A stretch of DNA of 24,707 nucleotides from JACDAF01 sp036276035 (lineage in GTDB: Bacteria > Chloroflexota > Limnocylindria > P2-11E): the NCBI GenBank assembly GCA_036276035.1, contig DASUCM010000089.1, positions 1 to 24,707 of the forward strand, written 5' to 3'. The translations under genes and the position numbers were made by a program. The notes under the pieces were generated by a model. It saw only the letters and a program-made list of their open reading frames with translations, ran no database searches and was not told where the DNA came from. The first letter of the stretch is position 1. Each line of letters opens with the position of its first letter. Positions 17,021-23,493 of the stretch are shown here, in pieces.

Positions 17021-17494
17021 GTGGCTGAGGTTCGCGACGGCGCGGTCATTCTGGGACCCGGCGAGGGCCGCGCCATCGAGCTAGGCGGTTTCTCGATGTC
17101 GGTGAAAGCGACCCCTGAAATGACGGGGGCGGCGTTCACGCTGCTCGAGGCGGCAGAGCCCGCCGGCTTCGGTCCGCCGCTTCACATCCACGTCGACGCC
17201 GCGGAGGCGTTCTACGTGCTCGAGGGCGAGTACATCATCTTCCTCGAGGACCGGGAGGTCCGGTGCCCGGCAGGTTCGTTCGTGTACATCCCCGCTGGTC
17301 TGGTCCATGGCTTCCGCGTCGGCGCGGCACCCAGTCGCAAGCTCAACTTGTATGCGCCTGCGGCGATGATCGGGTACTTCGACGAGCTCGCTGCCGCGAT
17401 CCATGCTGGTACGGTCGATCCGGACACCCTGTCCGCGATCGCGCACAGGTATTCGATGCGCGTCGTCGGTCCCGTTCCTGAGGGGTACGCGTAG
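17021..17494 (+). CDS. Small cupin-fold protein
   Basis: 157 residues, GTG start with a strong AAAGGAGGACAC just upstream, 13 bases after the cyclase stop, so the two are probably one transcript. A single cupin_2 barrel is visible: motif 1 PPLHIHVDAAEAFYVLEGE with likely metal ligands His55, His57 and Glu62, and motif 2 PAGSFVYIPAGLVHGFRV with His96. Residues 110-157 form a C-terminal helix-rich tail. Related stand-alone cupins include dioxygenases, isomerases and ligand-binding proteins; the substrate is unknown. The coupling to a signalling cyclase suggests a small-molecule-responsive partner, but that is inference. Confidence 0.85.
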   Translation: MAEVRDGAVILGPGEGRAIELGGFSMSVKATPEMTGAAFTLLEAAEPAGFGPPLHIHVDAAEAFYVLEGEYIIFLEDREVRCPAGSFVYIPAGLVHGFRVGAAPSRKLNLYAPAAMIGYFDELAAAIHAGTVDPDTLSAIAHRYSMRVVGPVPEGYA

Positions 17495-17548
17495 CGCCGA
17501 TCCGTTGCGAGGTCTCGGCCAGCGGCGCACAGCATCGGCGGCGGGCGT

Positions 17549-18802
17549 TCAGGCGTGTGCGGCCTCGAACGCCGTCGGCGGCATCGGCCGTCCGCTCTGC
17601 GGGATGCGTGAGACGAGCGTCACTGCGATGAACCCCATGATCGCCGCGCTCACGAACATGAGGTGGTAGTCGCCGAGCAGGACCCTGAAGAACCCGCCCG
17701 CGTACGCCGCGAGCGCGGCGCCGACCATGTGCGCGAACCAGATCCATCCGTACAGCGTGCCGACGGATGCCCGACCGAAGATGGTCGCCGTGAGGTTCAC
17801 CGTCGGGGGCACCGTCGCGATCCAGTCGAGGCCGTACACGATCGCGAAGAGGATGAGCCCCTGCATGTCGTAGACGAACGGCAGCGCGAGGAGCGAGAGC
17901 GCGCGGAAGCCGTAGTAGGCCGCGAGCAGCTTGCGGTTGTCGTAGCGGTCCGTGAGCCAGCCCGACGCGAGCGTGCCGACGATGTTCAGCGCGCCCAGCA
18001 GCGAGAACGCGCCCGCTGCGGCGACCGCGGTGAAGCCATGTTCTACGGCGTGGGGGATGAGGTGCGTCCCGATGAGCCCGTTCGAGGTGTACCCGCACAC
18101 GAAGAAGCTGCCGGCGAGGAGCCAGAACTCGTGGCGGCGCAGCGCCGCGCGCAGCGGCGTGCGGCGCGCGTCGTCGGCCTTCTCCTGCGCGGTGAGGGTC
18201 TCGCCCTCGCCGACCGCGCGACGGCCGACGTCGCTCGGGCGGTCCCGCATGAGGACGGCGAGCGGGACGATGACGAGGAGCGCCGCGCCGAGGAGCAGGA
18301 CGATCGCGGCGCGCCAGCCGCTCGCCTCGGTCGCTGCCGCCATCCACGGCACGAAGATGAGCTGACCCGCGGACGTCGCTCCCCCGAAGAGGCCGACGAT
18401 GAGGCCGCGGTGCGTGCGGAACCAGCGCTGCGCGATCGCCGCGCTGATCACCTGGCCGGTCGCGCCGGTGCCGATCCCGAGCACGAGGCCCCACGCGAGG
18501 TAGAGCTGCCAGAGCTCCGTCATATAGAGGAGCGCCGTCAGCCCGCCTGCGATGAGGAGGATCCCGGCGACGAGGACGCGGCGCGGTCCGAAGCGGTCGA
18601 CGAAGTAGCCGCCCAGCGGGCCGCCGAGCCCGAACGCGAGCAACGACACGCCGACGGACAGCGAGATCGCTGCGCGGTCCCACCCGAACTCCCGCTCGAG
18701 GGGGACGATGATCACGCCCGGAGCGGCGCGCACGGCCTGCGCGGCCATGAGCGTGACGAGCGTGATCCCGACGATGATCCACGCGTAGTGGAAGCGCGGC
18801 AC
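17549..18802 (-). CDS. MFS transporter (OFA/monocarboxylate-like)
   Basis: 417 residues with about 12 hydrophobic segments, the normal MFS size. MFS motif A is GYFVDRFGPRRVL (about 65-77), and the opening HYAWIIVGITLVTLMAAQ and FGWDRAAISLSVG resemble the OFA/monocarboxylate subfamily, whose members move oxalate, formate and other small carboxylates. Substrate is not determinable here. The GTG start is chosen because TACGCT lies 7 bases upstream on the minus strand and the conserved N-terminal helix starts within 6 residues. The gene converges on the cupin gene with a 54-base gap and diverges from the tRNA-Ser genes. Confidence 0.87.
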   Translation of the reverse strand: MPRFHYAWIIVGITLVTLMAAQAVRAAPGVIIVPLEREFGWDRAAISLSVGVSLLAFGLGGPLGGYFVDRFGPRRVLVAGILLIAGGLTALLYMTELWQLYLAWGLVLGIGTGATGQVISAAIAQRWFRTHRGLIVGLFGGATSAGQLIFVPWMAAATEASGWRAAIVLLLGAALLVIVPLAVLMRDRPSDVGRRAVGEGETLTAQEKADDARRTPLRAALRRHEFWLLAGSFFVCGYTSNGLIGTHLIPHAVEHGFTAVAAAGAFSLLGALNIVGTLASGWLTDRYDNRKLLAAYYGFRALSLLALPFVYDMQGLILFAIVYGLDWIATVPPTVNLTATIFGRASVGTLYGWIWFAHMVGAALAAYAGGFFRVLLGDYHLMFVSAAIMGFIAVTLVSRIPQSGRPMPPTAFEAAHA

Positions 18803-18809
18803 GGGTGAA

Positions 18810-18815
18810 AGCGTA
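18810..18815 (-). promoter_or_regulatory. Possible -10 element, leaderless start of the MFS gene
   Basis: On the minus strand TACGCT is followed by 7 bases and the GTG start. The same hexamer sits 6 bases before the start of the SRP RNA, where the RNA end can be placed independently by base pairing. Confidence 0.5.
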
Positions 18816-18883
18816 TGGCAGCGCGGCCGCGCGTTCTGTCGCGGGGGATGCCATTCCGCGGCCGGTCGCCGATAATTGCGAGC

Positions 18884-18969
18884 GGAGAGGTGTCCGAGTG
18901 GTTGATGGTGCCGCTCTCGAAAAGCGGTCTGCGAAAGCAGCGAGGGTTCGAATCCCTCCCTCTCCGCCA
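18884..18969 (+). tRNA. tRNA-Ser(CGA)
   Basis: Class II tRNA. The acceptor arms GGAGAGG (18884-18890) and CCTCTCC (18959-18965) pair fully; discriminator G, and CCA encoded at 18967-18969. The anticodon stem CCGCT/AGCGG encloses CTCGAAA, giving anticodon CGA (reads UCG). A long variable arm (TCTGCGAAAGCAG) and T-arm GAGGG/CCCTC with TTCGAAT complete the serine-type fold. Confidence 0.96.
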
Positions 18970-19035
18970 GACCAAGAAGGGCGAGCGAGGAGGGCTTTGC
19001 CCGACGAGTGAGCTCAACCAGTCTTGAACCGCTGC

Positions 19036-19065
19036 GCGGGCTTCGTTGCGAAGCGAGAAGCCCGC
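19036..19065 (+). terminator. Hairpin between the two tRNA-Ser genes
   Basis: GCGGGCTTC (19036-19044) pairs with GAAGCCCGC (19057-19065) around a 12-base loop and is followed by TCAGCTTTA. It could end the first tRNA transcript or be part of a processing site; the T-run is weak. Confidence 0.4.
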
Positions 19066-19076
19066 TCAGCTTTATC

Positions 19077-19159
19077 GGAGAGGTCGCATAGTGGCCTAGT
19101 GCGCTCGCCTGGAAAGCGGGTAGGTGAAAGCCTCGCGGGTTCGAATCCCGCCCTCTCCG
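19077..19159 (+). tRNA. tRNA-Ser(GGA), CCA not encoded
   Basis: Acceptor arms GGAGAGG (19077-19083) and CCTCTCC (19152-19158), discriminator G at 19159. The anticodon stem CTCGC/GCGGG encloses CTGGAAA, so the anticodon is GGA (reads UCC and UCU). The variable arm AGGT-GAAA-GCCT is long, and the T-arm is GCGGG/CCCGC with TTCGAAT. The DNA continues CCG instead of CCA, so a nucleotidyltransferase must complete the 3' end, unlike the neighbouring tRNA. Confidence 0.95.
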
Positions 19160-19175
19160 CCGATCCCCGCTCGCT

Positions 19176-19191
19176 GCGCCGCCTTCGGCGC
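19176..19191 (+). terminator. Short GC hairpin after tRNA-Ser(GGA)
   Basis: GCGCCG and CGGCGC form a 6-bp stem with a CCTT loop 17 bases after the tRNA. There is no poly-T tract, so its role as terminator is only suggested by position. Confidence 0.35.
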
Positions 19192-19279
19192 GCCTACCGG
19201 CGCCAGGAGCCCCTACCCCTGCGCTCGCGTCGGCCCTTGCGGCTCGGCGGGCAAAGCCCTCCCTCGCCTGACCCGCGGG

Positions 19280-19798
19280 TCAGCTGCCCTGCTTCACCTG
19301 ACTGATCTCGTCGACCAGTACCCCCGCCTCGCTGTGGACCGCCGTGTGGGCCTCCGTGCTCGGTGAGGCCGAGAGGCAGAAGAGCCGCCCCGCGCCGGGG
19401 TCGTACCAGGCCTTCAACCAGCGCACTCCGTGCTTCGCGCCAGCTTCGCGATGGAAGTGGATCGCGTCGGCGATCTGTTCCGGCGTGAGGCCCTCGACCC
19501 GGAAATGCATGTCCAGGCACAGCGGCTCTGCATCGCTGGCCGGCGAGTCGCCGTACTCGTTGACCTCGTGGATCTCATCAGCGAGGAGCCCGTGCGCCTC
19601 GCGGTGGCACGCCTCGTGGGCCTCCGCGCTGGGCGCGTCGGACAGGCAGAAGACCTTCCCGGTCTCCTCCTCGAACCAGTAGTTCACCCACCGTACGCCG
19701 TACTTGTGCTGCACCGCGAGGTCCCGGCGGTGTGCGTCGATGACACCGGCGGGTGTGAGGCCGTCGACCCGGTAGTGGACGTCCATGTAGAGCGGCAT
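19280..19798 (-). CDS. Tandem DUF4242 protein (SCO4226-like)
   Basis: 172 residues made of two homologous DUF4242 units, about 1-83 and 91-172. The units share DVHYRVDGLTP/DMHFRVEGLTP, GVRWV/GVRWL, KVFCLSDAPSAEAHEACH/RLFCLSASPSTEAHTAVH and ADEIHEV/VDEISQV. The repeated Cys51/Cys141 and His61, His65/His151, His155 are candidate ligand residues. A Streptomyces member (SCO4226) has been reported as a nickel-binding ferredoxin-like protein; by analogy this one could bind a metal, but no function is established. No signal peptide, so probably cytosolic. It is divergent from the second cyclase gene with only 40 bases between. TAGCAT 9 bases before the ATG on the minus strand could be its -10. Confidence 0.85.
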   Translation of the reverse strand: MPLYMDVHYRVDGLTPAGVIDAHRRDLAVQHKYGVRWVNYWFEEETGKVFCLSDAPSAEAHEACHREAHGLLADEIHEVNEYGDSPASDAEPLCLDMHFRVEGLTPEQIADAIHFHREAGAKHGVRWLKAWYDPGAGRLFCLSASPSTEAHTAVHSEAGVLVDEISQVKQGS

Positions 19799-19826
19799 TT
19801 CGACCCAATGCTATGCCATCGCTCCC

Positions 19827-19832
19827 TAGAAT
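19827..19832 (+). promoter_or_regulatory. Possible -10 element, leaderless start of cyclase protein 2
   Basis: TAGAAT is followed by 6 bases and the GTG at 19839, with no Shine-Dalgarno. It is the best match to TATAAT among the start-proximal hexamers in this window. No -35 is recognisable. Confidence 0.5.
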
Positions 19833-19838
19833 CGCGCG

Positions 19839-22800
19839 GTGTCGCGCAGCACAACGGCGCGCGCGAGGTCGCACCCGCGCGTCACCCGCATCTTCCTCTT
19901 CACGGATCTGCGCGACTACACGCGCTTCGTCGAAACGAACGGCGACGTTGCCGCGTCCCGCCTGCTCCGTGACTACCGCACGATCGTCCGGCGCGAGGTC
20001 GCGAAGACCCGCGGCGCCGAGATCAAGACCGAGGGCGACTCCTTCTACATCGTGTTCGAGGCCGCGGTGCCCGCCCTCGAGTGCGCCGTGGCCGTCCTCC
20101 AGCAGGTCGAGGCCCACAACGAGCGTCATCCCGATCGCGCCCTCCGCATCGGCGCGGGGCTGCATGCCGGAGACGCCGTCGAGTACGACGACCAGTACGT
20201 GGGTGGGGCGGTGATCGTGGCGAGCCGCCTGTCGACGAAGGCGGCCGCGGGCGAGCTGCTCGTCAGCGACACGTTCCGCGGTCTGGTCCGGACCGCGCAC
20301 GCGCACGTGCTTCGCGACCGCGGGGTCGTGACCCTGAAGGGCGTCAGCGAGCCGATCCACGTCTGGAGCGCGGTGACCGGCGCATCGTCGCCTGCGCCGG
20401 AGCCGACCGGCGCCGCGGTGCCGAGGGGGAGCCTGCAGCAGCCCGTCGCGACCGGCCAGATCGTCTGTCCTGTGCTCATCGGGCGCGGCGAGGAGCTCAC
20501 CACGTTCCGCGACCTTCTGACGAGAGCGGCCGCCGGCAGCGGGCGTGTGCTGTTCGTGAACGGCGAGCCGGGGGTCGGCAAGAGCGCCTTCGTGCGCGAC
20601 GCGGCACGCGCAGCGGTGGAGCTCGGGTTCGGCCTGCTCCCCGGCGCCGCTGTGCAGTGGGAGCGCGGCCTGCCGTATGGGCCCTTCCTGTCGGCGTTGC
20701 GCGCCGGGTTCCCGGGCCAGGCCCTGCGGGAGATCGTCACGAGCATCGCGCCCGACCTCGGCCCGCTGTTCCCCGAGCTCGGCCAGGCGGGTGCGGCCGC
20801 CGACTCGCCCCTCGAGCGCCATCGCATCGCCCGCGCCTTCGGTCAGCTCCTCGCGGCCGCTGCGGCGCAGGCACCCGTGCTCGTCGTGCTCGAGGACATG
20901 CACTGGGTCGACGAGGCCTCCATCGCTCTCCTGCAGCAGCTCGCGCGCTCCGTCGCGCAACAGCGCGTGATCGTGCTCGCGACCTACCGCTCCGACGAGG
21001 TCCACCGGCGGCACCCGCTCGCTCCGCTCGTGAGCGAGCTGGTCCGCGCGGGGCTCGGGGACCTGACCACCCTCGGTCTGCTCGACGCGCACCAGACGCG
21101 GCACCTGGTCGAGGCGACGCTCGGGGACCTGCCGCTCGAGCCCGAGCTCGTCGAGGCCATCTTCGCGCGCAGCGAAGGGAATCCGTTCTTCACCGAGGAG
21201 CTGCTGCGATCGCTCGTCACATCGGGCGCCATCGTCCATCACGGGGGCGCGGGCTGGGAGCGGACCGGCCGGGCGCAGCTGCGCCTGCCGGACACCCTCC
21301 GCGACCTCATGCTCGCCCGGCTCGAGCGCCTCAGCCCCAGCGCACGCACGACGCTGGCCGCGGCGTCGGTCATCGGCGGGCGCTTCGACTACGGGACGCT
21401 CCGCACCGTCCGCGCGATCGAGGAGGCCGCGCTCATCGCCGACCTCCGGGAGGCGGTGGACGAGCAGCTCCTCGTCGAGCAGCGCGAGAGCGGGGCCCCC
21501 ACCTTCGCGTTCCGTCACGCGCTCGGCCGCGAGGCGATCTATGACGATCTCCTCCTGCCCGAGCGGCAGCGGCTTCACCTCCGCGTGGCCGAGACGCTCG
21601 CGGCGGCGGAGCGGACGCCGCCGGCTCTCGTCGCCCAGCACTGGAGCGCGGGCGGCGACCGGCGGCGGGCCGCGGAGGCGTACGAGCGCGCGGGGAACGC
21701 GGCCCTCTCGCTCAACGCGGCCTCGGAGGCGGTCGCGCACTTCGAAGCGGCGATCACCGCATCGGACACCGCGACGCCGGCCCAGTACCTCGGCCTTGCG
21801 CGCGCCTACATGGCCACCGACCACCTGAAGGCCCGCTCGGCGGCAGAGCGCGGCCTCGAGGCGCTCCGCGATGCGTCCGACGTCGCGACCCGCGTGGCGC
21901 TCATGCGCATCGCCGGGCAGGCGCGCTGGCTCATGGGCGACGCGGCCGGCAACCTCGAGCTCGCGCGGACGGCCGTGGAGCTCGTCGAGGGAGCGGATGA
22001 CAGTCCGGCGAAGGCGGACACCTTCGAGTGGTACGCGAGCGCGCTCGCGGCGGGCGGCGATGTCGCATCGGCCCGCGAGTGGGCGGAGCGGGCCCTCGCC
22101 GTCGCGCGAGCGAGCGGCGCGCGCGAGGTCGCGGCGAACGCGCTCATCACGATCGCGAGCTGCGAGGCGACGCGCTCGCCGGTCGCGGCGCTCGCGCTGG
22201 TCGACGAGGCGGCTGCCATCGCGCGCGGCGCCACCGCCGCGCAGGCGCTCGGCCGCGCGCACACCAACGGCCTCGTCTTCTCGTTCCAGAGCGAGCCCGC
22301 CCGCCGGCGCTTCGTACGCTTCGAACGCGCGGCCGAGTTCGGGCAGCGCTACGGCCATGGAGCGCGCCAGATCGCGTCGCTCAATGCGTATCACCGGTTC
22401 GTGGCGGGTGACTGGCCCGCCAGCGGCGAGTTCGGCGTCGCGGGCGACGCGGACGCCGACATGTACGTCGCTCTCGTCCGGCTCACGGAGGCCTTCATCG
22501 CGTGCGCCCGCGACGGGACCTCTCCGGCGGCGGTCTCGCGCCTCGGAGCGAGCGTCGCCAGGGCGGTCCGGCAGGACGAGCCGCAGTGGACGGTGCCGTG
22601 GCTCGCGTATGCGGCTCTCGTGCATGCGTGGTCAGGGGACCGCGAGGCGTTCCGTGCGGCGGTCGTGTCGATGCTCGCGGCTGCTGACCTGACCGCCGAT
22701 CCGGCGCGGTCGCTCACGCTCCTCGCCCGCGGCTTCACCGCGCCCGCGACCGTGCTCCTGCTGGCCGGCGAGCGCGAGCGGCTTGCGGCCATGGCCAAGG

Positions 22801-23081
22801 CGCTCGTCGACGTCGACGGACACGCCGGAGAGCGGGAGCTCATCCTCGCGTTCGGCGCCTGGCTCGACGGCGATCCGATCGAGGCTTTCTTCGATGCCGG
22901 TGCGGCCGCGCTCTCACAGCGCGGGTTCCCCCTGTCGACCGCGCTCGCGGTCTGGGGACTCGGGGCCACACGGCCGGACGCGCAGCTCCCGGCCGCGGCG
23001 CTCGCGGCGGCGATGGCGACCCTGCGCACGGCCGGCGCCACCTGGCTCGCCGACGCGCTCGCCGCTCGTGAGGTCGTGTGA
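19839..23081 (+). CDS. Class III cyclase-like - AAA ATPase - TPR protein (2), altered active site
   Basis: 1080 residues with the same layout as the protein at 13876. The cyclase-like domain spans about 15-180: Asp23 (FTDLRDYTRF), Lys63 and Asp67 (KTEGDSFYIVFE) are present and Arg130 is kept, but the motif that normally reads GxxVNxAxR is GGAVIVASR, so the transition-state Asn is Ile126. Activity may be low or lost, leaving a sensory or dimer role. The NTPase has LIGRGEEL (213-220), Walker A GEPGVGKS (242-249) and Walker B VVLED (349-353). Helical TPR-like repeats follow from about 600. The GTG start is supported by TAGAAT 6 bases upstream and by the conserved strand starting near residue 16. 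SRP RNA follows on the same strand. Confidence 0.9.
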   Translation: MSRSTTARARSHPRVTRIFLFTDLRDYTRFVETNGDVAASRLLRDYRTIVRREVAKTRGAEIKTEGDSFYIVFEAAVPALECAVAVLQQVEAHNERHPDRALRIGAGLHAGDAVEYDDQYVGGAVIVASRLSTKAAAGELLVSDTFRGLVRTAHAHVLRDRGVVTLKGVSEPIHVWSAVTGASSPAPEPTGAAVPRGSLQQPVATGQIVCPVLIGRGEELTTFRDLLTRAAAGSGRVLFVNGEPGVGKSAFVRDAARAAVELGFGLLPGAAVQWERGLPYGPFLSALRAGFPGQALREIVTSIAPDLGPLFPELGQAGAAADSPLERHRIARAFGQLLAAAAAQAPVLVVLEDMHWVDEASIALLQQLARSVAQQRVIVLATYRSDEVHRRHPLAPLVSELVRAGLGDLTTLGLLDAHQTRHLVEATLGDLPLEPELVEAIFARSEGNPFFTEELLRSLVTSGAIVHHGGAGWERTGRAQLRLPDTLRDLMLARLERLSPSARTTLAAASVIGGRFDYGTLRTVRAIEEAALIADLREAVDEQLLVEQRESGAPTFAFRHALGREAIYDDLLLPERQRLHLRVAETLAAAERTPPALVAQHWSAGGDRRRAAEAYERAGNAALSLNAASEAVAHFEAAITASDTATPAQYLGLARAYMATDHLKARSAAERGLEALRDASDVATRVALMRIAGQARWLMGDAAGNLELARTAVELVEGADDSPAKADTFEWYASALAAGGDVASAREWAERALAVARASGAREVAANALITIASCEATRSPVAALALVDEAAAIARGATAAQALGRAHTNGLVFSFQSEPARRRFVRFERAAEFGQRYGHGARQIASLNAYHRFVAGDWPASGEFGVAGDADADMYVALVRLTEAFIACARDGTSPAAVSRLGASVARAVRQDEPQWTVPWLAYAALVHAWSGDREAFRAAVVSMLAAADLTADPARSLTLLARGFTAPATVLLLAGERERLAAMAKALVDVDGHAGERELILAFGAWLDGDPIEAFFDAGAAALSQRGFPLSTALAVWGLGATRPDAQLPAAALAAAMATLRTAGATWLADALAAREVV

Positions 23082-23160
23082 TCCGCCGGGAGCGTCCTCT
23101 CCGTGCGAGCGCCCGGTAGCGTCACCGCGCGCCCGCTCGCGCTGTCGGATCGCGCACTGC

Positions 23161-23166
23161 TACGCT
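23161..23166 (+). promoter_or_regulatory. Putative -10 element of the SRP RNA gene
   Basis: TACGCT lies 6 bases before the paired 5' end of the RNA (23173). A weak CTGTCG upstream has poor -35 spacing (13 bases), so only the -10 is supported. Confidence 0.5.
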
Positions 23167-23172
23167 TTTCGA

Positions 23173-23440
23173 GGTCGTGCTAGGCGGGGAACTAGCGGTG
23201 CCCTGTACTCGCAATCCGCTTTAGCGAGGCTGAATCCCCTCCCGAGGCGCCGTCGCTTCGGCTCCTGCGTCCGCGCGGGGCGTTGACGGCCGGGTCCTGT
23301 GCAGCGGCGTCCCGCGAACCCCGTCAGATCCGGAAGGAAGCAGCGGTAAGCGGTCGATGCCGGGTGCCGCAGGGTCACCTGGCCCGAGCTACCGGCCGAT
23401 GCGTGTCCGGAGCGGAGGTGTCGACGGAGGGTGCACGGCC
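23173..23440 (+). ncRNA. ffs: Signal recognition particle RNA, large bacterial type with Alu domain
   Basis: About 268 bases. The domain IV hallmark GTCAGATCCGGAAGGAAGCAGC (positions 23323-23344), with a GGAA tetraloop, binds Ffh. The 5' part (GTGCTAGGCGGGGAACTAGC, GGTGCCCTGTACTCGCAATC and the following AGCGAGGCTGAATCCC) aligns with the Alu domain of the Bacillus scRNA, and the 3' part GTGCCGCAGGGTCACCTGG also matches. The ends are set by pairing GGTCGTGC (23173-23180) with GCACGGCC (23433-23440), one G-U. With Ffh and FtsY it targets nascent membrane and secreted proteins. The Alu domain marks the long form found in Firmicutes and some other phyla, not the short proteobacterial 4.5S form. 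Confidence 0.96.
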
Positions 23441-23448
23441 ATAGCCTT

Positions 23449-23480
23449 CATCGCGAACATCGCGAACGTCCATCGCGAAC
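23449..23480 (+). repeat. Three short direct repeats after SRP RNA
   Basis: CATCGCGAAC occurs at 23449-23458, 23458-23467 (sharing one base) and 23471-23480; the last copy runs into TTCGCG, making a small palindrome. This could be a protein-binding site or transcript end for the convergent genes; no poly-T is present. Confidence 0.45.
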
Positions 23481-23493
23481 TTCGCGCAGCTGC

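Larger units (their letters stand above)
18989..19262. repeat. 14-bp inverted repeat flanking tRNA-Ser(GGA)
   Basis: GGAGGGCTTTGCCC (18989-19002) is exactly complementary to GGGCAAAGCCCTCC (19249-19262). Similarity extends outward imperfectly (GGCGAGCGAGG versus CCTCGCC). The arms enclose the second tRNA and a further hairpin at 19036-19065, so this may be a dispersed palindromic repeat present in two orientations. Confidence 0.6.

Noticed and set aside
14215..17139. 974-residue open frame antisense to cyclase protein 1
   Set aside because: Arg/Glu-rich low-complexity translation with no domain motif; it mirrors the strong G/C third-position bias of the sense gene, which has clear catalytic motifs.
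17495..17548. Bidirectional terminator between the cupin and MFS genes
   Set aside because: Only a 7-bp inverted repeat (CGCCGAT/ATCGGCG) with a 32-base loop is seen, too weak to call.
18815..19366. Small open frames over the tRNA-Ser region
   Set aside because: They read through two structurally complete tRNAs and palindromic spacer sequence; no protein family features.
19578..22625. 1015-residue minus-strand open frame antisense to cyclase protein 2
   Set aside because: Same compositional artefact; the sense frame carries cyclase and Walker motifs and the antisense frame does not.
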